Positions 1 to 15,167 are shown, counted from the first letter of the stretch. The stretch: 64,000 nt of DNA from Siphlonurus alternatus (GCA_949825025.1 OX463778.1:35294616-35358615); one strand, 5' to 3'. The notes: generated by a model from the letters alone, not told the origin. Made by a program: numbers and translations.

Positions 1-39
1 AATGTGTTCTGACTTTTTTTTTTGTATTGCGTGTTTCAG

Positions 40-98
40 AGACGGAGCGGCGGATACGGGCGAACGACCGCGAGTTTAATTCTCAGTTCAACTACGCT
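40..98 (+). CDS. ATP8B: ATP8B window exon 1
   Basis: Acceptor TTTCAG at 34-39, donor GTAAGT at 99. Two bases finish a codon from an exon outside the window. The exon then encodes [19 protein letters not shown], the conserved cytosolic stretch just before TM1 of ATP8B proteins. Confidence 0.88.
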
Positions 99-3000
99 GT
101 AAGTACCAAGTTGTAATGAATCGTTTGTTCCTCTGTCTACTCGCGTCGAGATGGAACAGACGGATAATCTCGTCTCAGTCTACTGGTGTCTCTGATGCAT
201 GTGCCGCGGGTCCTTTCATACCCACAGGCTTTCAAAGCGTCTATGGGCATGTGGATAATTTTCCCAAGGTTAATGTATATAACCACTGTGTCACTATCGT
301 ATCCACCTTTTGTCGTACGATATATATATATAGTTAAAACTTCTCTCAAAATTCTTCTTAACTGCTGAAATAAGCAAATGAAATTTAATGGATATAAACT
401 ATGTTGGTACTCGGTATTAATATACATTGATCTATAATCATGCAAGGAATGCATGCTAATTAATTAGAAATTGGGATGGAAACAAAGGAAATTCAACAAA
501 TTTCTCCTGTGTAATTTATTATTACCTAACTAGCCATAGATAGAAGCAATAACAATGGATGTTCATGGTAAAATTAATATTATCACTTAATACTTGTGCA
601 AAATGTTGTCTTTTGTTAACTTGGTACAGTATTTGAAATCGGGTAATTTGAGCATGGTTAGATCTGATCTCGTAATTGCAGGTGCTGCTGTAGTTCGATA
701 CAAAACGCGGTTTATACTTTTGTGATATTTTAATTTGTCATTATAGTTTACTGTGAACATAAAAAAAAAAATGGAGGTTAAACCCAACTGAAATTTGAAT
801 CCTGCGTGAATATTAAAATTTGCATGGTGGATGAACCTTTTATCATGCTAAATAAGAGGCACCACCAGAGCATATTTCATCCTTCCAATCAATGGCAGCG
901 GTACTTGTCGTTTCCCCTCAAAGCAATTTTTGCCGTAGGGTCCGGGTCCCGTGCTATATATTATAGCTCTCAACGTGAATATGAGAGGAAATCGGTTCAA
1001 TCACAAGGCGAGAGGAGCACTTGTCGGCACTAAATAGACGTGCATTTGCGTTGCGGAAAAGCAATTACCACTAGCTGATGGGAGCAAAAGTCAATATACA
1101 TAACTATATTAGAGTGAAATCGACCAAGGCAAGCAGTTCCATTACTTGGCCCTCCAGTACTTTCCACCCTCATCCCATGTACAGTACCAGAAGTTTAATA
1201 AGCAAATAGGATTTGGATGTATACTTTGTCAAGTAAGGTTGATTTCGTTATATATGAGACTTTCCTTGGAAAAATAGAAAACACTCTGTTCTGTACCTGT
1301 ATCCCTCATGCAAAGCTTTTGATATCCAGATAGAAAATACTCAAAACATGTACAGATTTAAAGAAAAGTCCAGAAAAAAAAATCCGGGATTGTAATTTTT
1401 TATTTATTTTATAATTTCATTATTGTAACGAGTTCGATAATAGCAACGGTGCTAATTCATTTATATAATTATATACATTATATGCATACCATAGACCTAT
1501 AATCAATCCATTATTCTATAGAGTACAAACCATAATTAAACGACCCATACTGAAATAATTCATTTCATTGCATAATATCGTGATGGTTTTGTCGTTCGTT
1601 TTGTTATAGAAACAAGTAGCATGCAGACAGTTTTAGTTTTAGAAAAATAACCCCTCTATATTATATTCTACGCTGTTAAATCAATAATTTTTGAATTTTT
1701 AACCATTATTTTTATATTGCCCTTTTATTAGCCTAATATAATCTATAATATAATATTATTTTTATACTATGAATTATTTATGAAAACTATAAGTAGAAGC
1801 TAATAAAATAATTCAATGAATAATTTTTAAATAGAATTATAATTTTATTTATAATGTATTATATATATAATCCGCTGTAAATTTTTTGCATGATATACAA
1901 TAAATTTTTTCGCATGCATCAGCATGTTATTGTAATTAATGTAAAATTCTATACGCACTATCATGACAACGAATGTAATTACTACTAATTACAGATCCGA
2001 TGAGTGAATTCAACGTGGAGCCCTGCAGAACTTAATATAATTTTGTATTCCTCATTTTAAATTTTACCATTAACACAGTTATAACTGACAACTTACAGCT
2101 AAAAGGCTTTTACGGACGGCCATTCAGTTAATTATCTTTATTGAAAATTAAATTAAAGTCAGATTGGCATAAGTTGATCAAACTGTTTTTGTGCTCACGT
2201 GCACGTTTTCATTCATCAAGTTTCGTATAATATACAGTATATTACATAAAAAAAAAATCTCCCCACTTTAAAAACTTCATAACTTGCATCATTTTCCAAT
2301 TCAATGTTTGTGTTTACCCCTCACCCTTCTTCATAATGCAAAACGGTAGAACTTAGCGGAGCAAGCCGTGTGGGTGCTTGAAAAAAATGACATACGACAT
2401 TCTACAACGTCGTTTCCAATATTGTACGTCTCGGAGGAGGAAAATAAATTCAATATTGGCGCAGTCTCTCGTAGCACTCTTGGCGTGTAATTAAAGCCAA
2501 CAGGAGAGTGTGGTTGCTTGCGTTCCAAGGCGTGGAATCAGCTGGGAGGGAGTAGAGGGGAAACTTTTTCGCTTGAATTTCACTTGCTGGCGCCATCAAG
2601 AAGCTCTCGCGTAATATTTCTGCCAACATGTCTAGACTCCTCGAGGCACGATGGGGTGAGAACGACGGCTGCTTCAATAGGAAAAACTACTCTAGAATGT
2701 TTAGTATTCTATGTTTATTTTTTTTTTCCCAGTACAACAGGAGAATTTATTTTACAATGAAATTGCAATATTTTGAAAACTTAATTTTAAGATTGATTAA
2801 AGTATAATTTTATAAAATTGAATACTTGTAAAACATAAAATTAATGTGGTTAAAATATCTTAGTTAATTGATCCTGTAGTTAAGTGATTAAAATGGGGCA
2901 TGCAAATCTTAGGCACTTAAAAGCCCCCTCTCTCGGGTCTTGCCGCAAACAAAGAACGGTTATGGCGTCTGCGCGCTCTCCTCTGAGTATGCAACCAGTT

Positions 3001-6000
3001 GGGCACATACGTACTGCTGGCTGCGTGCCTATGCGGCGCCCAGTCTTTGAAATTTCAATGCGATAACATCAACGACTACAATTTTGATATAATTTATCAC
3101 TTTTAGCTAGATGCTGTGTCTGCGAATGTTTCGAACTGTCATGCTCTTTTCCATAAAATATTCCCAGCTGTTCCAGCATCATCAGTTTCTCAAATCTTTG
3201 TTTCGTTGCTCAGCACACGGACGTGAGTTGTGTGTCAACGTAATGAGAACGCTCCGAGCAACTTTCTGTTTCATGATATTGTTCTCGCTGCTGCTGCCTG
3301 CTGCTTCCATTCAACAAAACAAATTCCATAATTTATAACATACAGAGTATATTAATTATTAAATTGTGACAGCATATTTTGTTTGAATTACTGAATTTTA
3401 ACATAAAGTAACAATCATATTGTGAGAATAATTTATCACTCATCTCTTATGTGTTTAATATTTTGAAAGTCGATCGTTAGAAAATACAACCTGCAACACA
3501 TTGTATGAAGAAGAGTGTATTAAGCATCTCATCTTTTAAATTCGTTAATTACTGCGTGAAAAACTTTAGTTAATACTTTTGTTATTAGAATTTTGAAAAG
3601 ATTGAAGAATATAGATAATTATTATTTACAATGATATATTAACATTTTTTTATCTATTATTATTATTATTTTTACAATTCGTGTGTTGCCCCAGTTTTGC
3701 CTCACACTATGATACTCTTTATTATATGATGATACCATGTCACAGAAGGTATTAGCTCAGCTAGTTTTATTATATGAGAAGCCTTGCCTGTTTGTTTGAC
3801 TATGCCTAAACCGCCCTACTATATGGTACATAACCTTTATTATGTTGAAACAACTGCTTACCTCGTAAACAATGTTTGACTCTCTTTTATATGATCCCTG
3901 CTTAAAAATAAATATTCGACAGATTTAAGTCTTTATTTTTGTAAATCAAATTATTGGTGGGAATTATTAACTGAAGTCCTGCGCAATCTTTTGTGTTAAG
4001 AATGACAATATACCCCTCCACCCTCCTTACAGAACAAAGGTCTTACTTCAATTTTATGGGAAGAGTAAATAAATATACTTTTATTATTAATAAATCAATT
4101 GAATCAGTTAAATAACAAAAGTACTAGGAAAACTGAATATTAAATTGTGTTTGCTACTGTACATATAAATTTGTTAAATTTGACACTCAACTTGTTAATA
4201 ATTTTACCTCTCTTGATCTAGAAATTTGCAATGGTCATTTTGGTGATAATTCTTTGTAGGCAGCAATCTAACAGATTTTTAGTTCCTCAACATCTGTAGC
4301 TCACTGTGCTATGCTCGTTTTTCAGAGTAACTACATCAAGACGTCCAAGTACACGGTGCTGACGTTCCTGCCGCTCAACCTGTTTGAGCAGTTCCAGAGG
4401 CTCGCCAACTTCTACTTCCTGTGCCTGCTGGTGCTGCAGATGATCCCCGCCATCTCCTCACTCACGCCAGTCACCACCGCCGTACCCCTCATTGGTGTGC
4501 TCGCACTAACCGCGGTCAAAGATGCCTACGATGACTATGTGAGTATCATGACATGTGACCTTCAAATCACAGCCAAGGAAGCGAAGGGGTGGGTGGCTAA
4601 TTCTTTCAATCATCATTCATTCATAAATCAGACTTTTAAACTCTTACAAATTGAGCCATATTTCTACCATCACTTCTTCAATTAATTTTTAATAATAGCT
4701 GCAAATACCTTAAATTTATAATTTTCCCAAAGTCAAAGTACATGTCAGAGCTTCAATTTTAGCTTATTTGCTTTTCTCAAAGTATGGATTTAGCTTTCAA
4801 CTTTCAAAGACAAAGCAAGTATTATATATATTTTTATTTTTTGTGTATTATTTTGTTCTCCCTCTTTTTTCAAAACTTAGTCTTTAAATTGCTTTTAAGA
4901 TGAGAAATTTATTTTATTGTTCATAATGTTATTGATTGATCTTGTTCCAGCAACGTCACTGCAACGACTCCCAGGTGAACAACCGACGCTCGTTGGCACT
5001 CCGTGAGGGCCAGCTGAAGGAGGAGCGATGGGCGCAGGTGCAGGTTGGGGACGTCATTCGCATGGAGAACGACCAGTTTGTGGCCGCTGACATGCTGCTG
5101 CTCTCCACCTCGGAGCCAAACGGACTCTGCTACATTGAGACCGCCGAGCTGGATGGGTGAGTTCTTCAACTGTGGCTTACAGCTGTTAAATTATTCCTCA
5201 ATTTGACATGTGTTTATCTTGTAGCAATAAACAAAAACAGGCAAAAATAATAAATTCGCTACTTATAGTTTATATCCCAAGACTTTATTTTTACATCATG
5301 TATTTTATTTATTTCATTAAAATATTGATTATAATAAATATTGTCTGAATACTAATGTTTATCACAGATCAAATGTAAATGTATATATTCTTTTTATTCT
5401 TTCAGCTACAAAAAAATGTTCAGAGGAACACATTACGTCTTATTGCAGTCATTGTATAATGCCACACTAACAGTTGGTTGGTTTCAGGGAGACAAACCTG
5501 AAGTGCCGTCAGTGCCTGGTCGAGACTGCTGAGATGGGCCAGAATGACGCGGAGATTGGTGCCTTTGACGGGGAGATTCTGTGTGAGACACCCAACAACC
5601 TGCTCAACAAGTTTGATGGTGTCATCACTTGGCGCGGGAAATCGTGAGTTCCTTTCACTTTCTCATCATTTCAATAAAAGTATAATGCATGTAACTTAAC
5701 TCCAGGTTATTTATGTGTTAGTACTGTATTATTAGTCATGTCTTTTTTATATTAATTGTGTTGCATTTTTTGTGTGGAGTAAAATGAGTAAAGATGCTTT
5801 GAAATTGTAACAAGGGGTGCTATTTCTTAATGAAATGTGCCTAAACTCTAAAGTACTGAAACTCTGAAGCTCACGAAGCTAGTTTTACATTTTGAGAAAG
5901 TATAATATTGTAGTGGGTCAAATCTCTGACTGTATATTTGTCTGCAGGTACTCTTTGGATAACGACAAAGTGGTGCTGAGAGGGTGCATTCTACGCAATA

Positions 6001-6466
6001 CCCAGTGGTGCTACGGCATGGTCATATTTGCTGGCAAAGACACCAAACTGATGCAGAACTCTGGGAAAACCAAGTTCAAACGCACAAGCATTGATAGGTT
6101 ATTGAATTTCATTATCATAGGGGTGAGTAAACTTTCATTTTTAATGTACCTATAGGAACACGATTGAAAAGAAATGTGTGCATGTCATATACTAAGTTAT
6201 AAATTGTAAAAATATTGATATGATTAAAACAAGTCCTTACATCAAATTTATAGTAAAAAAAAAGAAAAAGAAATGTTTGTAGAATGATACGGCTAAGAAA
6301 GGAACTAGGAATAATTTTCTCTACCAAGACCTTTGGTTGCTGTGCATTACTCTTTATTTCATTAATTTATTGATTTATTTAATTTAATTAATATATTTAA
6401 TTTTGTTGCATAAAAAATTGCATTAAAAAAGAAAAAATCTCCAGAGCTCTAGGGCACACATTTCTG

Positions 6467-6498
<32 letters not shown>

Positions 6499-9400
6499 CT
6501 GCATCAGTAAAATGGAAATGTTAGAAACTTATAGTTCTTTGTAACTTTTACGCTGCAGCAACATTTTATTGCTCATTAATTCAATTTTATTGTCTTAAGT
6601 CAATAAAATTGTTACCTTTTGAGTTAACTGAAAGTAGGTCAGTCTTTATTTTTTTAATTGACTTAGTAAAGTTTATTTTACTCCTCTGCAATAAAATTGT
6701 TCTGTAAAGTACAGTAGAAAGTACGTAGTAGTAATTTTTGTTTCAGATTGTATTTTTTCTACTGTCGATGTGCCTGTTCTGTACGATTGCCTGTGGGTTT
6801 TGGGAGACGATCACAGGCCGCTTCTTCCAAGTCTACCTACCCTGGGACAAGCTTGTGCCCCAAGATCCCATCCCGGGAGCCACTGTGATAGCTTTACTCG
6901 TGTTCTTCTCGTACGCCATCGTCCTCAATACCGTCGTGCCTATTTCGCTCTACGTCAGGTACATATCCCATGTATTAACTCTTACAGTTAACTGCCTGAC
7001 TAGCATTAAATTTATTCATTAAAGTAAAAAAAAAAAATCAAAATGATGGCACTTGGTGTAAGCAGTAATAAATAGCAAGTCAAAGAGTCAAGAGACCATC
7101 TTATTATACCTTTTGATATATTTATGAGCCAATAACTAACCATATGTTACTATTTTATTTATGCTTTTTTGCACTCAACGAATTCATCTAATATTTATAA
7201 GTGGATTTAATTTTATTCAATGTTGTTAAGGGTAAGGTAACGCCACCAATGTTAAAAAAAATCCCTCACACAAAAATTCTGAAAAAAATTTAAAATGTTC
7301 TCCTCTACATCCCCTATCAGTAGCTAAAATATCAGGTATGCAAATACGATCTAGTTTTTGAGTTATGAATTTTTAAAGTTGACTAATTTAACATGGAAGT
7401 TTCATTTCTCCATGTTAAAGTAGTCAACTTTAAAAATTTATAACTCAAAAACTAGATCGTATTTGGATACCTGATATTTTAGCTACTGATAGGGGATGTA
7501 GAGGAGAACATTTTAAATTTTTATCAGAATTTTTATATGAGGGATTTTTTTTAACATTGGTGGCGTTACCTTACCCTTAAGTATCAAGTATTTTCTTTTT
7601 TTTTTTTTTTTTTTTTTTTAGAAACCATCTCTATACATGATTTTGTTTTGTATTCTTAAATTCTTGAGCTTCCACTGTTTCCACACGTCTTTCTTGAAGC
7701 ATAATAGGAGAACCCTGTTTTTTTGCTCATTTGACTAACTTTTGTAAATTGCAGCGTGGAGGTGATTCGGTTCGTGCAGAGCTTCCTGATCAACTGGGAC
7801 GAGCAAATGTACCATGAGAAGAGCGGCACCTCTGCTCGGGCGAGAACCACCACCCTCAACGAGGAGCTCGGTCAGATCGAGTACATCTTTTCTGATAAGA
7901 CCGGCACTCTAACGCAGGTGATCATCCTAATAAGCTGCAAATAAAATAACAGATAAAACCGTTATAATGTTGGGTCCAACAACTGTCTTCTGCAAAATGT
8001 CAAAATCTCTTTTGTCAAAACTTTTAATGAGTCTCATAGTTCATATAAAAATCCAGATCAATGTAAATTTTGGACATGCTTGATAATTAATTTAGACTTA
8101 ATTAAAGGAGAGATTCATTCACCATATAAAGACCTAGAGCCATCATATTCTCTTGTTTGGCTCTGCAAAGGACAACCTTAATTTTTTAAACCCTCTGAAC
8201 GCCTTAAAAATTGTGCTACAAAAGGCTGTGAAGTCATAGTCGTGCAAATATTTTAAAGATGTTGCATGACATCACAGTAACTTTCCCTTTGATTTTGATA
8301 GTGTTAAAGGGTTCAAAAATATTTGAAGAAAATTGTTACTACATAATTCGAATACCTCTATATGCAATAAAAAAATGCATGACGGTTATCCATTGTTAGT
8401 GTCTCTGACTGATGGTGCTATGTTGCAGAACATCATGACGTTCAACAAGTGCTCGATAGACGGCAAGTGCTACGGGGACGTGGTGGACGACACGTCTGGC
8501 GAGCCTATAGAGATCACCGAGGTATGAGACCTCTGCTTGACCTTACAGCAACAAACAAACCTCAGCATGCAGGCCTGGATGTGGGGGGCCTTGCAACTTA
8601 ACTAAATGTGCCATTTGCTCATTATTCTAATCTAGTGCAATTCCCACAATTTTATACTATAAAACTAATATTTTTTTGACTTACTTTACTTGTCTTGTAA
8701 GTGAGACGAATAAAAATTTTAATTTGAATTTTTAATGAGACCTAAACTTAATCATCACATTTTTTTAAAGTTATAATACAGTATTTCCTTTTTGCTTCTA
8801 AAGTAGCTAGTTGATATTTTTGAACCTTTAAAGATGTATATTATCTGAAATTTATCCTCTAAATATAGTATGTCATTCAGCCATTTTCCAGTGATACTGT
8901 AAGAATGGGGTACTGACCAAAAAAAGAAGTTGCAAGTTTTTGTCAATATTTCAAAAGGCTCGAGAATTTCATGAAGAACAAGCCCTATTACAGCATTCTT
9001 CGACAATTTCCTGATTTTATATGAATTTTTAAAACCTCTCAAAAATGATGTCATAGCATTGAATCTTAAATGGGAAAATATATCAGTTAACATTACCAAA
9101 TCCCATACTTAATATTAAAATGTAACCAAAACTTCATTTGCAAGGTTTTTAGGTGCTAGAATCACGATAATGAAGGTTTCAAATTCCTACCTCAATAATT
9201 AACTTTTCATTTTAGCAATGTTAACTGATGCATTTTCCCATTTAAGATTCAATGCTATGACGTCATCTAAAAAAGTTTTAAAAATTCATATAAAATCAGC
9301 AAATTGTCGTAGAATGCTCTAATAAGTCTCGTTCTTCATAGAATTCACAGTACTTTTTATTAGTATTGCTAACTCAAATACCGGTCAGTACCCCATTGCT

Positions 9401-12400
9401 TTTCATTAGCTATATATACAGAGGATCCTATACATTGTATCATACACACATGCCTTAAGTTGTCTTGTAAATACGTAAGCTTTATGTCCTTGTGACTTGT
9501 GAGTGTCCCTTGTAATATGATCAAATGAATACAAGATGAATAATTTTTTAACCTACAGTGTACTTGGTTCTTTTATACATGATACAGTAATTATAAATAC
9601 TTATATAATAAATAAAATACAAAATTAGACTTTTAATTGGTAAATTTATAAATAATAGTGTAAAAAAATATTTATTTTAACTAAATATTTTATGTTGCAT
9701 TTTAATTTTATTTACAGTATTTAGTTTTTATTTACTTAAACAAAAACTGCTTGGTATAACAACAGTAATTATTTATTTTTTTCCTAATCAAAGTATTTGA
9801 CTGATCTTTGCCGTGTTGCATAATATATAATTACTTAATTATACTGTACTATATTGTTTTTTTGCTTGGTGGAATGTTACTGTGTGTGAGAGTGTCGATT
9901 GTTTGTGTGGTACTGATTTGTCTGCATGTAGGGTCGTGTCGAGAATGCCAGTAGCCTGAATAGTCTGCCGGGCGCCCCGACGTTGTCTTCAGCGGCCATG
10001 GCAGCGATGCACAACGGACTCTCGGCCAGCAAGAGCCCCTCCGCGCCAGGCACTCTCGCCATCAAACTGCCAGTAGGCTTGCCTCCCCACCTCATCTCTC
10101 TCTTTCTGTCACCCTCATGCAAACTGCAGCCTCATTTGCAATTTATACAAGTATTTACATGATTCATCCAGGAAGAAAAGCCATTTCTATTCATCTAATG
10201 AGATAATTAAAATTTTTGATTTTGTTGCAATGAATAGCTTTTATTCCCCTTTGATCTAAAATTTCTTGTATGAATGTCAGTATACATAGAATCATGGTCC
10301 ATGAAATTTTTATCCATAAGCACTTCACTTTGTTTTATTTATCTTTTTTTAACAGTCAGTCTCTAAATAATTAATGTTATTTAACTAACTTAACTTCATT
10401 TAAATCTAAAATATTTTCACTTTAAGTGAGTGTTTCAATTACAGCATATTACATTTTTCAAACAAAATGGCAATTTCATTTTAGTAATACTCTATTTAAA
10501 ATATTTAAATTGAAGGATAAGTACATATTTTGCAGAAAAAATGTGATAAAGTTTAATTTCCAACCATATGCTGTTTTTCTTGTAATATATAATACCTGCT
10601 GCAGTTAAGTCATGAAAGCTTGTCACTGTATTTTGCTTTTCACGTGCCTCCACATCATCACGCCATCATCTCGGCAGCACTCTAGGAGTTGAGAGACTCG
10701 GGCTTCCCCGCAAGAAGAAGGCTGGCAGCGCTCGACTTACTTATCATGCTTATGTAGTGTGTGTAACGCTAATGTTGTGCTCAACTCCTAGAGTGCTTTC
10801 TGTACATTGATTTCTGCATCATTGACTGCATGTATTTCATTTTTTATTTTATTATTTTTTTCTTGCATCTCATTTGTCATGATTTCATACATTTTTTTCC
10901 TATATTGTGCATCATAATTATTTTTTTTAGCTTGATATTATCATATTCATTTCAGTATTTTTTGTAAATAATTATTTAATTATACTTTAATTATATTGAA
11001 CATTACAAAAACCATACTTATATATGCTTATTAAATTTAAAATTCTCTTCTATTTTTAAATTTTAAAAAAGAATATACTGCTTTCTTAACTATCAAGTGA
11101 AAACATTTTTCTTTTTCTTATGGTTCTTTCTGAACATTGTGAGTTTTTGAAAATTTGTCACAATCACCGTTCACTTTACTTTGCTCACTCACACTGTCCT
11201 GTTCGATGCTGCCGATGCTAAGTTTGTGTTGTGATATTAGAGCACCATCCCGGTGGACTTCTCGGCAAACCCTGACTACGAGCCAGAGTTCAAGTTCTAT
11301 GACAAATCGCTGCTGGAGGCGGTGCGTAAGAAGGACGAAATGGTGCACAGTTTCTTCAAGCTGCTTGCCCTGTGCCACACCGTCATGCCAGATGAGAAGA
11401 ACGGTGAGTTGTTGAGGCCAGGATTCAAACTTAATTTGTAGGGCTAGATATTCCATCCATCTCAAACGAGCATATTCCCATGCCCCTAGACTGAAATAAT
11501 GAACCGTCTACCTACAACAATCATTAAAGAATAAGAGATATTGAATGATTCTATGGCAAGCTTAGAATAGATCTCCTTAACAGATAATGTTTATGTATTT
11601 TATTTTTTGTTTAATGAAACTTATTTTCATACACAAACATTTTTTTTTTTAAATTTTGGTTAAGTTTACCATAACGTCAAAGTTTGGCACGAATGTTCAA
11701 GGTAACAGTATTGTGTGTTTTGAAGAAGATGATTTAGTCTACGTACTATGCAGTACATTATCTTTATAACGTTAAGTTGAGGCCCAGTGCCAAATCCCTA
11801 AATAAAAACAATGGAGTATCGACCTCAACTTTTTTTATTGCAGAAATGGATAGAGGGTGCAAAGTTATGCTACCCTGTTTTTGTTTTTTCAGATTTTTTT
11901 ACAGCCCTGGCAGTATTTAAAAAAAAAATTGAAAGTCCTTTTTGTGGCGTCACGCGGTGGCAAGCCCTATCCTTTTCTTAAGGAGAGACGCCTCATGACG
12001 TCACAAAAATAACTCTCAATAATTTCTTAAAAATACTGCCAGGGCTGTAATAAATCTGAAAGAAATCAGAGTAGCATAACCCTCTATCCATTTCTACACT
12101 AAAAAAAAAAGGAAGGGGTTGATACTCCATTGTTTGTAAACAAACATTATCCCTATATTGTATTATAGAATGTATACAGTACTGTAATAAAAAATATAAA
12201 CAATATTGTAGAGTTTATTACAATACTTTGAAGTTGGCTTTAATGTAAGAAAAAAGAATTCACAAGGTTTCAGTGACAATTAAACTGGCACTAACTAAAA
12301 AATGTTTTGTAGGCAAACTTGAGTACCAAGCCCAGTCCCCCGACGAGTCTGCACTCGTGTCTGCGGCCAGGAACTTTGGATTTGTTTTCAAGGAAAGAAG

Positions 12401-12426
12401 TCCCAACAGTATAACAATTGAGGTAT

Positions 12427-12469
<43 letters not shown>

Positions 12470-15132
12470 TATTTTATTCAGATAAGTTACCTGCATTTTC
12501 AGCCGTTTCACATTGTCCAGATATATATTTCATCAATTGCAAGAGGATATTGAATTATTTAAACTCATTTTGTTGGCTGTTGTGAGAGAAAGGGAAAGAA
12601 ACCATATTATTCCAACCTCAAAATGGATTAATTTTCTTAATTTCATTTATAGTAGATTCAATTCATAAAAACAAATTATTTTAGTTCTCCACAAACATTT
12701 CATGATAAACAATCATTAAACTTAACTTTTCATGAATCTTATTTTACATTTTGATCCTACTTTTTCTTTAAATCAACTGTATCTACTCAGATATGATACA
12801 GAAAATTATATAAATATGCTAAATATGCTATAAACAGACTTGAATATTGTAATTGTTAAGGTAGGACCCTAGCTGATGTACTGTCTGCACAGGTGATGGG
12901 GGAGCGTGAGGTGTACGAGCTGCTTTGCATCCTCGACTTCAACAACGTACGCAAGCGAATGTCTGTGATCCTCCGTCGCGAGGGCCAGCTGAGGCTGTTC
13001 TGCAAGGGCGCAGACAACGTAATCTACGAGCGACTCCACCCAAACAGCGAGTCCATCAGACAGAAAAGCCAGGAACACCTCAACGTGAGTAATGATCTTG
13101 AACCAAATTACGTTTGCAGTGACTTTTCCTTCAGTCTTGAGATCAATTTTATAAATTGCAAGTAAAAAAATATCACTTCAGTAACAGTTTAAAATAGAGA
13201 TATGTCTGTTCTTGCAGTAAAAATTAAGAAAGCCTGGAGTTAATAAAGCAGCAGTATATTGCATGAAAATACCACCAGGTATAAAATATGACAAATAACA
13301 TTTGCAATAGAGGTTACATTTAATTAATTGTAGCTAGTTTGCTCATAACAGAAAGTACAACATTTTGTCTTGTTTTGCATTTTTTAATGTCTTTATATTA
13401 CGTTGATATCAAGATTCTCAAGAGCTTTCCTTGTATGCTGTGTATGAAATACCTCGCCAGTGGTGAAAGTATGCCGGTGCGCGCCAGTGCGCCGCACTGG
13501 TAAGACATTTGACGCCAGTGCGGCGCACTGGTAAGACACTGATCGAAATTTATTGAAAATAATCAATAATTTTTAATAAAATTAATAATATTTTCAAAAT
13601 CAAAGAAGTTACGTTGTAAAACATTAATCATGTATAAATAATGGATGACGATTTTCTTATACTATACTTCGTACTTTTGTCTCACGAAATTTAATTTACT
13701 CTAAACTTTTTTTTTAGTTAAAAATCTCCTAAGGAAAACAATTAAAATCAACTATCTACTTTCCTATGTCAAGCTTAAGCTGACGAATATTATTATTTTA
13801 TTTTTTATATAGAAATAGTTTTTAATATTTTTCTCAATTTATAAATTTCTGTAGGCTTACTCTGGGTTTACTATTTTATCTTCGATTTTTATGAAGCGAC
13901 AGATATTTATTGGACCGTGTAGTATTTCTTTCAATATATTTTAATTTATTTTATTTTTTTAATTCTTGAATGACTATATAAAATTAATTAAAATAAATTC
14001 AAAACAACTTTTTGCTGATGCGTTATAATAAATGCTATAATATGCTGCGAATTTTATTACATTTTTTTCTGTCTCATTTATTGTACAAAATTAGCACATT
14101 TTTATTCAAATTAATTTTTAGTTACAATAAAGTCAGAAGGCAGAGTGGGGAGTGCCTTCCCTAGCCCACACAGCACCCCTCGAGGTAGGTAGTTTAAAGG
14201 GTTCATTTACGCAAGGAGCTTAAAAAAGTATAGGGCAAAGGATTCGGGATCGTATATAGGAGATCAATCGCAGTCGGTGCTAGATTAATAAAATTAAGTA
14301 TTCGTCTTAAAAAATTCTTCATAGTAATGAATTTTTTAGAAAAAAGCAAACAAAAAATTTTAGTCTCATTTTTTTGAATTAGTTTGTAAAGATTAAGTGT
14401 AACAAAATTTTATTCACATGCATACGACTCATGCATGTGAATATTTATTCACATGCATGAGCATTGCTTGCAAGTAGTGAAGAGAGTAGCTCACAGTAAT
14501 GCAGCAGCTATTAGGGCCGAGATGACTGCACATTTGGACCATATTTAATATGGCTAGATTTTAATTCCTATCGATGACAAAGGGGAACAATAATTACCAC
14601 AAGATCTTGAGTAAATAAAAATTAAATATCGAAACAAATATAAACATTACAATTTATAATTATAAAAAGTATTCTCTCGCGTTTCTTTTCTTTTTTTTTT
14701 TTTTAATTTTTGTTTAAATAATTTTTTTGAGGCATCATATTCAAAACATTATTTAAATTTTAAATATTTGAGAATGTAATATTTGACGTATTGTCGTATT
14801 TGATTAAATTATATTATAGTTATAATTAACTATAATATTTTTAAATATATTTTTTTTAATTTAATGTGAGAATCACTCATTGCATTCCTTTTTTTTTTTT
14901 TTTTTACAAAATTTGGATATAATTATTTAATTTTACTTAAAATGAAGATGCATTCAAATATTATAAATAAATTTTAAAACCACTTTTCAATGTAAGAAAA
15001 ATTAAGCCACGCCCCTTTTCCCAAAAAATCGCGCCTCCGGCGGGGGTTTTGGCCCTTCAGGCCTCTATCTGAGGCGCACTGGTAAGAGATTGAAACTACT
15101 TTCACCACTGTACCTCGCATTATTTTATTTGT

Positions 15133-15167
<35 letters not shown>

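Noticed and set aside
10679..10760. Extra ATP8B exon in the GC-rich hairpin
   Set aside because: With phase 0 entry it hits a stop after four codons, and alternative acceptors shift exon 9 out of frame.
13458..15110. Transposase gene inside the hAT-like element
   Set aside because: No open frame of useful length on either strand; the interior is AT-rich with many stops.
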